From Akkermansia muciniphila (lineage in GTDB: Bacteria > Verrucomicrobiota > Verrucomicrobiia > Limisphaerales > BJHT01), in the NCBI GenBank assembly GCA_945861535.1, contig CAMAUZ010000017.1, positions 40,324-104,323 on the forward strand: a stretch of DNA of 64,000 bases, written 5' to 3'. The notes beneath the pieces were generated by a model, which was given only the letters and a program-made list of their open reading frames with translations, was not told the origin of the DNA and ran no database searches. Position 1 is the stretch's first letter. Each line of letters begins with the position of its first letter. Shown here piece by piece: positions 28,794 to 37,994 of this stretch. The translations under genes and the position numbers were made by a program.

Positions 28794-28948
28794 GTAGCGC
28801 AGGTTTCCAAACCTGCTGTATCGCCGATTTCCAAATCGGCGGGCGCGGTGCGGGTGTGCAGCGTGGGGTTTGCCGGAGCGCTTCCGACGGCTGGACGGTC
28901 AGCGGGTTTGGAAACCCGCGATACAGCAGACTTGGAAGTCTGCGCTAC
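28794..28948. repeat. Palindromic repeat family B, copy 2, overlapping the arsC stop
   Basis: 155 bp from GTAGCGCAGG to CTGCGCTAC. The last bases supply the arsC stop codon (TAG read on the minus strand, 28947-28945). Confidence 0.9.
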
Positions 28949-29403
28949 AGGCGCGTCGCCTTCGCCTGATCCAATCGCCCCGCCGCATACGCCTCGAACA
29001 CGCGGCGGATTTCGTCCCGCACGCGGCGGAACACGGCGAGCTTTTCCGCGTCGGTGCCGGTCGCGTGCGCCGGGTCATCGAAGCCCCAGTGGTGGCGGTT
29101 CACCTGGCCGGGGAAGATCGGACAGACCTGGTCGGCGTTGCCGCAGACGGTGATGACGGTCTCGACCGGCTGCCCGAGAAACTCGTTCAGGTGCTTCGAG
29201 TGATGGCCAGAAATGTCGATGCCGACCTCCTGCATCACCGCGATGGCGAGCGGATGCACATAGCCCGCGGGCTTGGAACCCGCGCTGGCGACGCGGAAGC
29301 GGCCTTGCGACGCGGCGCGCAACAGGCCCTCGGCCAGATGGCTGCGGCAGGAGTTGCCCGTGCAGAGCACGAGAATGAGCGGGGAATCGGGAGCTTGGTT
29401 CAT
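28945..29403 (-). CDS. arsC: Arsenate reductase, low-molecular-weight phosphatase type (thioredoxin-linked)
   Basis: Reduces arsenate to arsenite for resistance. The 152-residue protein starts [21 protein letters not shown]: the P-loop C14-x5-R20 holds the nucleophilic Cys14. The redox pair Cys87 and Cys94 ([14 protein letters not shown]) has the seven-residue spacing of the pI258-type enzyme, so reduction via thioredoxin is expected. Start chosen at 29403 because its ATG overlaps the stop of the DUF6428 gene (ATGA overlap), which implies coupled translation. The frame remains open upstream, but this leader reads as the antisense of the neighbouring gene. No arsenite pump gene is in the window. 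Its stop codon comes from a palindromic repeat. Confidence 0.92.
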   Translation of the reverse strand: MNQAPDSPLILVLCTGNSCRSHLAEGLLRAASQGRFRVASAGSKPAGYVHPLAIAVMQEVGIDISGHHSKHLNEFLGQPVETVITVCGNADQVCPIFPGQVNRHHWGFDDPAHATGTDAEKLAVFRRVRDEIRRVFEAYAAGRLDQAKATRL

Positions 29404-29879
29404 GATCGGTTGGCGATGGGTTTGAATTCGAGCGCGGACAATTTGAAATCCTTCAGCCCCGGCGGCGGGCGCATACACTGTTCCTCGGCGAGACAGGCGG
29501 TGTGCCGCACACCGAGACGAAACACGAGTTCCCCCTTCACCGCCGCCACCGACTCGACCGGGAACTGGCTGATCCACCCGGCCTCGTGCTCGATGTCCAC
29601 CTCGAGGTCGTCGGATTGGAGAATGGCCGCCGCCTTGTTCAAGATGCCCAGCAGCTTGCCCGCGACGAGCCGATGATGCAGATCATCCGCGACCCACGTC
29701 TGGAGCCGACACAACGCGTCCGAGCGCAGCTTTCCGCCGCAATCGACGAACCGCTTGTCAATGCGCGCGACCTCCGTGACATGCGCATGCTCCGGCACCG
29801 CGACGCCATTGGGCAGCAGGAAGCGCAGATTCAAATCCGGATGCCCGGCCAGCGCCGCCTTCAGTTCATTTAGTTTCAT
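29400..29879 (-). CDS. DUF6428 family protein of the arsenic operon
   Basis: 159 residues, starting [20 protein letters not shown]. It is a soluble alpha/beta protein with no metal site that can be named. Proteins of this family are typically encoded between arsR and arsC, which is exactly the layout here, but their function is unknown. The start at 29879 is preferred over an earlier in-frame start (29948) because the earlier residues are not like the family. The stop overlaps the arsC ATG by four bases. It is 81 bp downstream of arsR. Confidence 0.78.
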   Translation of the reverse strand: MKLNELKAALAGHPDLNLRFLLPNGVAVPEHAHVTEVARIDKRFVDCGGKLRSDALCRLQTWVADDLHHRLVAGKLLGILNKAAAILQSDDLEVDIEHEAGWISQFPVESVAAVKGELVFRLGVRHTACLAEEQCMRPPPGLKDFKLSALEFKPIANRS

Positions 29880-29960
29880 AAGCAGACTTCGGAAAATCGT
29901 GGAACCCTCGGTTTTCGAGCGGGCCGGCAAACCACAGCCGCGGGGCAATCTTGGGCGGGT

Positions 29961-30356
29961 TCACGCCGATCGCCTTTTCCTGGGCGCACGGACCCGGCGC
30001 GCGCCGCCGCGGCAACAGGCGCCGTCGTCGCGTTCCGCCAGCCGTTTGGTTAGGCGCGCGGCGTCCCGCCGGAGCACCCGATGTTTTTTCAAGCCATCCT
30101 GGAAATGGACGAAAACCCGGTCGAGCAGGCGTGCGACCGCCGGTTCGAGTGAATAATAAACCCACTTGCCCGCCTTCCGCGTGCCGACCAGTCCGGCCTC
30201 GCGGATCACTTGCAGATGGGTCGAAAGCGTGGATTGCGTGACACCGAGCGCGTCGCCCAGTTCGCAAACGCACAGCTCCCCGCCGCGCAATGCGGCGAGA
30301 ATGCGCACGCGAGTCGCGTCGGCGAGGGCTTTGGCGGTCAGCACCAGTTCATCCAT
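29961..30356 (-). CDS. arsR: ArsR family transcriptional repressor
   Basis: A 131-residue SmtB/ArsR winged-helix repressor that should release DNA on binding arsenite. The metal-site motif ELCVCEL contains Cys29 and Cys31, and the recognition helix reads TQSTLSTHLQVIREAGLV. The C-terminal tail (about 100-131) is Arg/Lys rich and contains CC (DDGACCRGGARR), possibly a further thiol site. It is first in the operon arsR-DUF6428-arsC and probably represses itself from the palindrome at 30370-30387. Confidence 0.92.
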   Translation of the reverse strand: MDELVLTAKALADATRVRILAALRGGELCVCELGDALGVTQSTLSTHLQVIREAGLVGTRKAGKWVYYSLEPAVARLLDRVFVHFQDGLKKHRVLRRDAARLTKRLAERDDGACCRGGARRVRAPRKRRSA

Positions 30357-30369
30357 GCGCCGGCAATCG

Positions 30370-30387
30370 TATCGGCGGATACCGATA
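30370..30387. promoter_or_regulatory. Candidate ArsR operator
   Basis: Inverted repeat TATCGG-N6-CCGATA, 14 bp before the arsR start codon. It resembles the AT-flanked CGATA-type operators of ArsR repressors. Confidence 0.55.
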
Positions 30388-30568
30388 TGAGCAAGCGGCG
30401 TTTTTCATCCCCGGAAGCCCTGGCGATGCCCGACTCGCCTCGGCGGCATACGCGCAACCCGCCGCCCCGCAGCGCTGGCGGTACCGCGACCTTGGCCGCC
30501 CGGTCGCCGCCGCTGGAAAAACAAAACCTTGCACCGCGAGGACGGCGTTCTAGTTTCCTCGCGCCTCG

Positions 30569-30643
30569 GGCGGGGTAGCCAAGTGGTAAGGCACGGCTCT
30601 GCAAAAGCTGCATTCGTCGGTTCGATTCCGACCCTCGCCTCCA
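30569..30643 (+). tRNA. tRNA-Cys (GCA)
   Basis: Cloverleaf reads without gaps: acceptor GGCGGGG against CCTCGCC, anticodon stem CGGCT/AGCTG around the loop CTGCAAA, with anticodon GCA at 30601-30603. The T arm is GTCGG-TTCGATT-CCGAC, with discriminator U and encoded CCA. U at the discriminator position fits cysteine tRNA. No poly-T terminator hairpin follows; 30644-30855 holds nothing that can be assigned. Confidence 0.96.
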
Positions 30644-30855
30644 GTTCGTTTTTCGTGTTCAGCAAGGGGTTAGGAAGAAGGGATCCCAAAACGAACATTC
30701 GCAGGAGAAGTCGTTATCGTTTGATTCGTCGAGGCGCACGCGGAGCACCAGCCCATCCTGACCCTCCACATCGCCAAGGTTTATCCGGCGGCGACCGACC
30801 GGGACATCACTCCTAAATCACGAACTGCGGTGGCTGCGCTTGGCCTTCGCCCCGT

Positions 30856-32028
30856 TCACCACCGCCCGAGCCGGAACAATTCCAAATTTATGCGGCTGCG
30901 GCCGGTCTGCGCGAGATCGGCGAGCACTTCGCCAACGGCGCTGGCGAACTTGAAGCCGTGTCCGGAACACGGGCTGCCGAGCCACACCTGCTGATGTTCG
31001 GGATGCCGGTCGATGAGGAAATGCTGGTCGGGCGTGTCGGTGTAGAGACAGACTGCGAAGGACCGCACCGCCGGATTTAGGCCGGGCAGGTAGCGCCGCA
31101 CGAGCGACTGCATTTTGCTCGTCTCGGCTGCGCCGAGGGTGCGGTCCACCGCGTCGGGCGAGACGGTCGGGCCTTCGTGATGCACGGCGAGCTTGGAGCC
31201 GGTGCCGACATCGGGCAGGCCGTAGAAATGTTTTCCCGGCTCGTATTCCCAGACGTGAATCGGACAGCGGGCGGGTTGGAAGTCCGCAGGATTCGCGGCG
31301 GCGTCGAACCAGAACAACACCTGTCGCTCGACGCGCAACGGGAGGCGCAAATCCGGCGCGAGCTGCCCGAGCCACGCGCCCGCGGTGATGACCAGCGACC
31401 CGGCGGAATACTCGCCGCGGGCCGTCCAGACGCGCACGCCGTCGCCGTCGGGCGCCCAGCGTTTGACCGGCTCGTTGACGTGCAATTCCGCGCCGCGGGC
31501 CGTCGCGCCGCGCAGTTGGGCTTCGACGCAGCGCTCGGGAAAGAGCACCCCCGCGCGCGCTTCCCACACGGCGAGCCAGTCGTCAGGCGGCTGCAACGCG
31601 GGGAAGCGGCGGCGGACATCGGCCGCGCCGAGGATTTCGTGCGGCAGTCGATGCAGCTCGGCGCTGTGGCGTGCGCCCGTGACGATCTCGCTGTCACGCG
31701 GGCCGATCATCAGTCCGCCGGTCGGCACGAAAAGGCGGGCGCCGGATTCGCGTTCGAGTTCATCCCACAATTCGTAGGCGCGCTGCACAAGCGGCACGTA
31801 GAGCGGGCTTTCGAAATAGGCCTCGCGGATGATCCGGCTCTCGCCGTGCGTCGAACCCTGCGTGTGCGGCGGGCTGAAGCGGTCGAAGCCCAGCACACGG
31901 CAGCCGCGCCGCGCCAGTTGCAGCGCCGTCGCGCTGCCCATTGCGCCGAGGCCGAGGACGATGACGTCCCACGGGCGGGTGGCGGGGTGGGAGGGTGAGA
32001 GAGGGGCGGCGGGGGATGTCGTTGTCAT
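30856..32028 (-). CDS. FAD-dependent N-methyl amino acid oxidase (sarcosine oxidase / N-methyltryptophan oxidase family)
   Basis: A 390-residue flavoenzyme that oxidises N-methylated amino acids, forming formaldehyde and H2O2. The Rossmann motif VIVLGLGAMGSATALQLARR (about residues 22-41) binds FAD. THGESRIIREAYFESPLYVP is a conserved active-site segment. Cys327 in CLYTDTPDQHF matches the covalent flavin cysteine of monomeric sarcosine oxidase. The C-terminal block GSPCSGHGFKFA is also typical. It lies upstream of, and divergent from, an aminotransferase gene; an amine-catabolism link is possible but not shown. Substrate cannot be fixed from sequence. Confidence 0.88.
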   Translation of the reverse strand: MTTTSPAAPLSPSHPATRPWDVIVLGLGAMGSATALQLARRGCRVLGFDRFSPPHTQGSTHGESRIIREAYFESPLYVPLVQRAYELWDELERESGARLFVPTGGLMIGPRDSEIVTGARHSAELHRLPHEILGAADVRRRFPALQPPDDWLAVWEARAGVLFPERCVEAQLRGATARGAELHVNEPVKRWAPDGDGVRVWTARGEYSAGSLVITAGAWLGQLAPDLRLPLRVERQVLFWFDAAANPADFQPARCPIHVWEYEPGKHFYGLPDVGTGSKLAVHHEGPTVSPDAVDRTLGAAETSKMQSLVRRYLPGLNPAVRSFAVCLYTDTPDQHFLIDRHPEHQQVWLGSPCSGHGFKFASAVGEVLADLAQTGRSRINLELFRLGRW

Positions 32029-32107
32029 TGGATTTTACCGACGGTGGCTTGGGTATTACGGCGACCGGACCGCAGAGTGTGAGGCCGCCGGGAACACGGC
32101 ACCGAAA

Positions 32108-32254
32108 GGGGAGCGCACGTGGCCCGCGTGCCGGCTTGGGCGGCCCGCCCAAACCGCCGTTCCCCAGTCTGCCTTTTCATCGACGGGGAAAAGTTAGTGG
32201 AACGAGATTTTCGGCGGGCCGCCGAAAACAGCACGCCAGCGGCGTGCGCTCCCC
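32108..32254. repeat. Palindromic repeat family A, copy 2
   Basis: 147 bp in the 320-bp divergent gap between the oxidase and aminotransferase genes, same orientation as copy 1. Confidence 0.92.
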
Positions 32255-32348
32255 AGGAGGCGTTGGATTTTCCGAGCGGCATTGGTGTTTCCTCCGATAT
32301 TTTCCAAATTCGTTGCTCCTGTCGAGCGGGGCAAATACGCTGCGCGCC

Positions 32349-33518
32349 ATGCAAATACCTGCGCCTTTTTCTCCGCCCACCCGTTTGTTGATGGGCCCCG
32401 GCCCGAGCAACGTTTCGCCCTCCGTGCTCGAGGCAATGTCGCGTCCGCTGGTCGGGCATCTTGACCCCGTGTTCGTGAAGATGATGGAGGAAATCAAGGG
32501 GATGCTGCGCGCGGTGTTCCTCACGAAAAATGAAATGACCTTCCCCGTCAGCGGCACCGGCAGCGCGGGCATGGAGTTTTGTTGTGTCAACCTGATCGAG
32601 CCGGGCGACGAGGTGATCATCGGCGTCAACGGCGTGTTCGGCACGCGCATGGTCGATGTCGCCGAGCGCTGCGGCGCGCGCGTGATCAAGGTCGAAGCGC
32701 CGTGGGGCCGCATCATCGAGCCGGCGCAGATCGCCGCGGCGGTCGCGACGTGCAAACCGAAATTTGTCGCCGTGGTTCACGCCGAGACTTCGACCGGCGC
32801 GCTTACGCCCGTGGAGGAAATCTCGCGCCTCGCGCACGAGGCCGGCGCTTTGATGGTGCTCGACACGGTGACCTCGCTCGCCGGCTGCCCGGTGCGCCTC
32901 GACGACTGGGGCATCGACGCGGTGTACAGCGGCACGCAGAAATGCCTGAGCTGCCCGCCGGGATTGTCGCCCGTGTCGCTGAGTCCGCGCGCCCTGCAGG
33001 TCGCCACCAGCCGCAAGAAGAAAGTCCAGAGCTGGTATCTCGATGTGAATCTCCTCGCCTCCTACTGGGGCCAGGACCGCGTCTATCACCACACCGCGCC
33101 GATCACGATGAACTACGCGCTCCACGAAGCGCTGCGGCTCGTCCTCGTCGAGGGCTTGGAAAATCGCTGGGCGCGGCATCAGCGGAATCACAAGGCGCTC
33201 AAGGCCGGTCTCGCCGCGATGGGCCTCGAGATCGCCTCGCAGGAAGGCCATCAACTCTGGCAGCTCAACGCCGTCCGCGTGCCCGCGGGCGTGGACGAAC
33301 TGGCCACGCGCAAACGGCTCCTCACGGATTTCAACATCGAGGTCGGCGCCGGCCTCGGTCCGCTGAAGGGTCAGATCTGGCGCATCGGCCTGATGGGCGA
33401 GACGAGCAATCTCGCCAATGTCTGCGCGTGCCTCACCGCGCTCGGCCAGATTCTGAACGACGCCGGCCGCCGCACCGACACCGAGGCGGCGCCGGCGGCG
33501 ATGGGGCAGAGCAACTGA
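32349..33518 (+). CDS. Class V PLP aminotransferase (alanine/serine-glyoxylate type)
   Basis: 389 residues of the alanine-glyoxylate / serine-glyoxylate aminotransferase family. The N-terminal block LLMGPGPSNVSPSVLEAM is diagnostic. VVHAETSTGALTP (about 142-154) is the cofactor loop, Asp172 should contact the PLP pyridine nitrogen, and Lys198 in SGTQKCLSCPPG is the Schiff-base lysine. The Arg in GQIWRIGLMG binds the substrate carboxylate. Expected role: photorespiration-like glyoxylate removal or serine metabolism. The C-terminal tail is low complexity. The ATG start at 32349 is the first after the repeat-rich gap. Confidence 0.9.
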   Translation: MQIPAPFSPPTRLLMGPGPSNVSPSVLEAMSRPLVGHLDPVFVKMMEEIKGMLRAVFLTKNEMTFPVSGTGSAGMEFCCVNLIEPGDEVIIGVNGVFGTRMVDVAERCGARVIKVEAPWGRIIEPAQIAAAVATCKPKFVAVVHAETSTGALTPVEEISRLAHEAGALMVLDTVTSLAGCPVRLDDWGIDAVYSGTQKCLSCPPGLSPVSLSPRALQVATSRKKKVQSWYLDVNLLASYWGQDRVYHHTAPITMNYALHEALRLVLVEGLENRWARHQRNHKALKAGLAAMGLEIASQEGHQLWQLNAVRVPAGVDELATRKRLLTDFNIEVGAGLGPLKGQIWRIGLMGETSNLANVCACLTALGQILNDAGRRTDTEAAPAAMGQSN

Positions 33519-33544
33519 CCGCTTGGGGGGCTGAAGAAGGGAAA

Positions 33545-33645
33545 CCACTAACCGGCACTAACCGGCACTAATCGGAAACAAAACAGGACCGGATTCGTTG
33601 GTCCGTTTGTTTTTCTGATTAGTGCCGGTTAGTGCCGGTTAGTGG
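33545..33645. repeat. 101-bp inverted repeat between convergent genes
   Basis: Perfect 29-bp arms (33545-33573 and 33617-33645) each holding tandem ACCGGCACTA-type units, around an inner GGACCGGATTCGTTGGTCCG hairpin. The position between convergent aminotransferase and pyc genes would let it act as a bidirectional terminator. Confidence 0.8.
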
Positions 33646-33672
33646 TTTTGATTCGGCAGTGCCGCGCCCGCC

Positions 33673-36600
33673 TCACACCTTCAGCCGCACCAGCAGGTCT
33701 TTGCTTTCCACGGTTTCGCCGAGGCTGGCGGCGACTTCGGCGACGACGCCATCGCACGGGGCCGAGACGGTGGTCTGCATTTTCATCGCTTCCATCATCA
33801 GCAGCTTGTCGCCCTTGGCGACTTTGTGCCCGACGCTGACGGCGATGGCGGCGATGAGGCCGGGGATGGGCGCGCCGATCTGGAGCGGATCGTTGAGGTC
33901 GGCTTTCTGCCGGCTCTTCGTTTTGGGCGTGACGCTGCGGTCGGTGATGAAGGTCTCGCGGGTCATGCCGTTCAGCTCGTAGGTGAGCGTGCGGCGACCG
34001 TCCTTGTCCGCGTCGCTGACGTTCACAAGGCGGACGATGAGGGTCTTGCCCTCCTCAATGGGCACGCTGATTTCCTCGCCGCGCTTGAGGCCGTAAAAAA
34101 ACGCGGGCGTGGGAAGAACGCTGACATCGCTGAACTCGCGCAGATGGCGCGAGAACTCGGCGAAGACCGGCGGGTACATCAGGTGCGAGTAGAGGTCGTC
34201 CTCGGTGGCGTCGCGCTTGAGTTTTTCAGTGAGTTCCTTGCGCAGCTTGTCGAGCTGGATGGGCGTCGCGCGATTGCCGGCGCGGCTTTCGCGGAAGGCG
34301 GCCTGGGCTTCCTTGAAACGTTTCTCGCCGAGCACGACGCGCTGGACGGGTTCGGGAAAACCGCTGTCCGGCCAGCCGAGTCCGCCGCTGAGCATGTCGA
34401 TGACGCTCTCGGGAAAATCGGTGGCGCCGGAACCGAGGTTGACGACGTCGGCGGGCTTGATGCCGCGACTGAAGAGGAAGAGCGCCATGTCGCCGACGAC
34501 TTTGCTCGAGGGCGTGACCTTCACGATGTCGCCGAAGAGCTGATTGACCTCGGCGTAGGTGCGCGCGATCTCGGGCCAGCGATGCGAAACGCCCATGCTG
34601 GCGGCCTGTTCCTTGAGGTTGGTGTACTGGCCACCGGGCATTTCGTGGAGGAACACTTCGGCGCTGCCGGTCTTCGGCGCGGTGTCGAACGGCGTGTAGA
34701 ACTCGCGGACTTTTTCCCAGTAGTCGGAAAATTCGTTGAGCGCGTCGAGGTCGAGCTTGGTGTCGCGCGGCGTGTGTTGGAGGGCGGCGACGACGGAGTT
34801 GAGGTTCGGCTGCGAGGTGCTGCCGGACATCGCGGCGATGGCTAGATCGACAACGTCCACGCCCGCCTCGCTCGCCTGGAGGACGCTGGCGGAATTGATG
34901 CCGCTGGTGTCGTGCGTGTGGAAGTGAATGGGGATGCCGACCTCGTCTTTGAGCGCCTTGACGAGCTTCTTGGCGGCGAACGGGCGGCAGATGCCGGCCA
35001 TGTCTTTGATCGCGAGGAAGTGCGCGCCCATTTTCTCCAGCTCCTTCGCGAGCTTTACGTAGTACTCGAGGGAGAACTTGTCGCGGCGGGGATCGAGGAT
35101 GTTGCCGGTGTAGCAGATGGCGGCCTCGCAGATGCCGTGGGTCTGGTTCACCGATTCCATCGCGACCTTCAGATTCGGCAGGTAGTTGAGCGAATCGAAG
35201 ACGCGGAAAATATCCATGCCGGACGCGGCGGCGTGCTTGACGAAACCGGCGACGACGTTGTCCGGGTAGTTCGAGTAACCGACGGCATTCGAGCCGCGGA
35301 AGAGCATCTGGAAACAGACGTTCGGGATTTTGGCGCGCAACTGGCGGAGGCGTTCCCACGGGTCTTCGTTGAGAAAACGCATCGCCGTGTCGAACGTCGC
35401 GCCGCCCCACATTTCCAGCGAAAACAGGCCGTGCTTCGCGTCGCCGACCCGATGCGCGAGCGCGTCGGCACAGGCGAGCATGTCGGCCGAGCGGACACGC
35501 GTGGCCATGAGCGATTGGTGCGCATCGCGGAAAGTCGTGTCGGTGACGAGCAGGCGCTTTTGCTTGAGGGTCCATTCGGCGAAGCCCTTCGCGCCGAGCT
35601 TGAGCAGGAGGTCGCGCGTGCCGGCGGGCGGCGGCGTTTTCGCGTCGTAGGCTGGAGCCTTCGCGGGCGCGAACGCCTTCTCGGGACGATAGCCCTTGGC
35701 GTGCGGGTTGCCGTTGACGATGACATTGCCGAGGAAGTTGAGGAGCTTCGTCGCGCGGTCGCGGCGGGCGTGGAACGAGAAGAGTTCCGGCGTGGTGTCG
35801 ATGAGCGTCGTGGTCGCCTGGCCGCTCTGGAAATCCCGGTGGCGGATGACGTTTTCGAGGAAGGGGATGTTGGTCTTGACGCCGCGGATGCGGAACTCCG
35901 AGAGCGCGCGGTGCATGCGGTGCATCGCGATTTCATAAGTCTGCGCGCTGGCGACGACCTTCACGAGGAGCGAGTCGTAGAACGGCGTGATGACCGCGCC
36001 GCCGTAGCCCATGCCGCCATCGAGCCGGATGCCGAAGCCGCCGGGCGAGCGGTAGGCGAGAATCTTGCCGTAGTCCGGCATGAACTTGTTCTCGGGATCC
36101 TCGGTGGTGACGCGGCACTGGATGGCGTAGCCATTGCGCGCGATTTGATTCTGCACGGGCATCCCGACTTCCTTGCTGTGCAGCGCGTGGCCCTGCGCGA
36201 TGAGGATTTGCGCACGCACGAGGTCGAGGCCGGTGATGACTTCGGTGACGGTGTGCTCGACCTGGATGCGCGGGTTCATCTCGATGAAGAACCACTCGTG
36301 GCGGTCGAGGTCGTAGAGAAACTCGATGGTGCCGGCATTGTCGTACTTGATCTCGCGCGCGATGCGGGCTGCGGCGTCGCACAGCTCCTTGATGATGTGC
36401 TCGGGGAGACCAAAGCTCGGCGCGACCTCGACGACCTTTTGGTGCCGGCGCTGCACGGAGCAATCGCGCTCGTGCAGATGCAGCACGTTACCGTGCTGGT
36501 CGCCGAGCACCTGCACTTCGATGTGTTTGGCGCGCGGGATGTATTTTTCGAGGAACACCGCGGCGTTGCCAAACGCGCGGCCCGCCTCGGCCTGCGCCTC

Positions 36601-37215
36601 ATCGAGCAAGCCCGAGAGATCGGCCTCTTTTTTCACCACGCGCATCCCGCGACCGCCGCCGCCGAAGGCCGCCTTGATGATGAGCGGGAAGCCAATGGCC
36701 TTGGCGGCCTTGAGCGCGAGGTCGCGGTCGGCGATGGGGTCCTTGGTGCCGGGGAGCGTGGGCACGTTGAGGCGCTCGGCGAGCGCACGGGCGGCGGTTT
36801 TGTCGCCCATCATGTCGAGGAGGTCCGGCCGCGGCCCGACAAACGTGATGCCCGCGCGGGCGCAGGCGCGGGCGAACTCGGCGTTCTCGGAGAGAAAACC
36901 GTAGCCCGGATGAATGAGGTCGATGCCCTTTTCCTTGGCGACGGCGACGATGCTCTCGATGTCGAGATACGCGGCGACGGGGCCTTTGCCGGTGCCGACG
37001 AGATAGGCTTCGTCGGCCTTGAAACGGTGCATCCCGAAGCGGTCCTCCTGCGCGAAAATGGCGACGGTACGGAGGCCGAGTTCAGTCGCGGCGCGGAAGA
37101 TGCGGATGGCGATTTCGCTGCGGTTGGCGGCGAGCAATTTCTTGGGCGCGGTGCTCTTCCGCGAATCGGAAGTGCTCAAATTGGCGGGGGCGACGTTGGG
37201 GCTGGCGTGACTCAT
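33673..37215 (-). CDS. pyc: Pyruvate carboxylase
   Basis: Biotin enzyme that makes oxaloacetate from pyruvate, bicarbonate and ATP (anaplerosis). The 1180 residues carry all three modules in one chain. Biotin carboxylase (about 25-480) has the ATP-grasp segment FGGGGRGMRVV and EMNPRIQVEHTVTE. Carboxyltransferase (about 560-870) has TTFRDAHQSLMATRVR and the metal-binding HFHTHDTSG. The C-terminal biotin carrier domain has MEAMKM, with the biotinylated lysine near residue 1145. The ATG start at 37215 gives a short Ser/Ala-rich leader before KKLLAANRSEIAIR. Its length fits the single-chain type. It is monocistronic as far as can be seen. Confidence 0.97.
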   Translation of the reverse strand: MSHASPNVAPANLSTSDSRKSTAPKKLLAANRSEIAIRIFRAATELGLRTVAIFAQEDRFGMHRFKADEAYLVGTGKGPVAAYLDIESIVAVAKEKGIDLIHPGYGFLSENAEFARACARAGITFVGPRPDLLDMMGDKTAARALAERLNVPTLPGTKDPIADRDLALKAAKAIGFPLIIKAAFGGGGRGMRVVKKEADLSGLLDEAQAEAGRAFGNAAVFLEKYIPRAKHIEVQVLGDQHGNVLHLHERDCSVQRRHQKVVEVAPSFGLPEHIIKELCDAAARIAREIKYDNAGTIEFLYDLDRHEWFFIEMNPRIQVEHTVTEVITGLDLVRAQILIAQGHALHSKEVGMPVQNQIARNGYAIQCRVTTEDPENKFMPDYGKILAYRSPGGFGIRLDGGMGYGGAVITPFYDSLLVKVVASAQTYEIAMHRMHRALSEFRIRGVKTNIPFLENVIRHRDFQSGQATTTLIDTTPELFSFHARRDRATKLLNFLGNVIVNGNPHAKGYRPEKAFAPAKAPAYDAKTPPPAGTRDLLLKLGAKGFAEWTLKQKRLLVTDTTFRDAHQSLMATRVRSADMLACADALAHRVGDAKHGLFSLEMWGGATFDTAMRFLNEDPWERLRQLRAKIPNVCFQMLFRGSNAVGYSNYPDNVVAGFVKHAAASGMDIFRVFDSLNYLPNLKVAMESVNQTHGICEAAICYTGNILDPRRDKFSLEYYVKLAKELEKMGAHFLAIKDMAGICRPFAAKKLVKALKDEVGIPIHFHTHDTSGINSASVLQASEAGVDVVDLAIAAMSGSTSQPNLNSVVAALQHTPRDTKLDLDALNEFSDYWEKVREFYTPFDTAPKTGSAEVFLHEMPGGQYTNLKEQAASMGVSHRWPEIARTYAEVNQLFGDIVKVTPSSKVVGDMALFLFSRGIKPADVVNLGSGATDFPESVIDMLSGGLGWPDSGFPEPVQRVVLGEKRFKEAQAAFRESRAGNRATPIQLDKLRKELTEKLKRDATEDDLYSHLMYPPVFAEFSRHLREFSDVSVLPTPAFFYGLKRGEEISVPIEEGKTLIVRLVNVSDADKDGRRTLTYELNGMTRETFITDRSVTPKTKSRQKADLNDPLQIGAPIPGLIAAIAVSVGHKVAKGDKLLMMEAMKMQTTVSAPCDGVVAEVAASLGETVESKDLLVRLKV

Positions 37216-37280
37216 AAAGCGGGCGTGGTTATACGGGGCGTGGCGGGACGCGGTAAAGCTTTGGTTCGCCGGGGCGAAAA

Positions 37281-37491
37281 AAGCTCAAAGAATAAAGCTC
37301 AAAGCTCAAGGGAAGGGCCAAGGAACAAGGTGATCCAAGCACCAAGGTGGTCGGGGCGAGGACGAGAACTACGCAGGGTGGTTGGAGAAGCAGTCGGTCA
37401 GAATTTGCAGGTTCTCAAAAACCTTAACGCGTCGCGTGGTTCTTGGAGCTTGGTCATTCCCTTGAGCTTTGAACTTTGAGCTTTGAGCTTC
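37281..37491. repeat. Inverted repeat of AAGCTCAAAG-type units
   Basis: AAGCTCAAAGCTCAAGGGAA on one side faces TTCCCTTGAGCTTTGA on the other. A related copy is at 43002-43031. Confidence 0.75.
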
Positions 37492-37578
37492 TTTCCCCGC
37501 TCCGCCGCGGACGGGCTGCCGGCCGGGCCGCAGGGGAATCTGTGCGGGTGAAAGGGCGCTGCCCGGAAGTGTGGGGTT

Positions 37579-37773
37579 CAGAACAGGGACTTTCGCTTCC
37601 AAATCGGCAAAGCCATGGAGGCTTCCTGCGAGTTTCTCCAGCGCGCCGGTGGTCAGCTCAACCTCATGAAGCTGGGCAAGCTGCTGGAGCTCCTCGACCG
37701 GCTGTCCTTGGCCCGGCGCGGCATCCCCGTGTGCGGCGGCGGCCCTGTGCCGATTTCTGCAACACCCGGCTGA
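37579..37773 (+). pseudogene. Remnant of a Panacea-domain (SocA/DUF4065-type) antitoxin gene
   Basis: The frame reads FRFQIGKAMEASCEFLQRAG and then NLMKLGKLLELLDRLSLARR, which resembles the N-terminal half of Panacea/DUF4065 antitoxin proteins. It then runs into unrelated sequence and stops after 65 codons, while the family is usually about 150-180 residues. The expected partner toxin is absent. Codons before 37579 stay open but show no similarity that I can recognise. Confidence 0.55.
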
Positions 37774-37789
37774 CGAGCTTGTGCAAAAA

Positions 37790-37865
37790 GTAGCCGCCGG
37801 GGTGACGAGGCGGCCGCAGGTTATGCAGACGGCGCGAAAATCCGCTTCCTCACGTCGTCGGCTAC
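37790..37865. repeat. Palindromic repeat family E (GTAGCCGCCGACGTGAGGAGG), degenerate copy 1
   Basis: Starts GTAGCCGCCGGGGTGACGAG and ends CCTCACGTCGTCGGCTAC. Better copies are at 43853-43925 and 56453-56522. Confidence 0.7.
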
Positions 37866-37994
37866 GGTCCGTCGGCGGTTTTCACGCAGTCTGCCAAGCC
37901 GGGTGGTAATGAGCGGAGCAAAGAAATTGAACTGCGCCTGGTTCGATCTCAATGCGGCTAGACAGCTCCCGCCGAAGCTTGCTTACTCGCGCGC

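Noticed and set aside
34912..37479. 855-codon plus-strand frame opposite pyruvate carboxylase
   Set aside because: Antisense shadow of pyc with repetitive Glu/Arg/Val composition.
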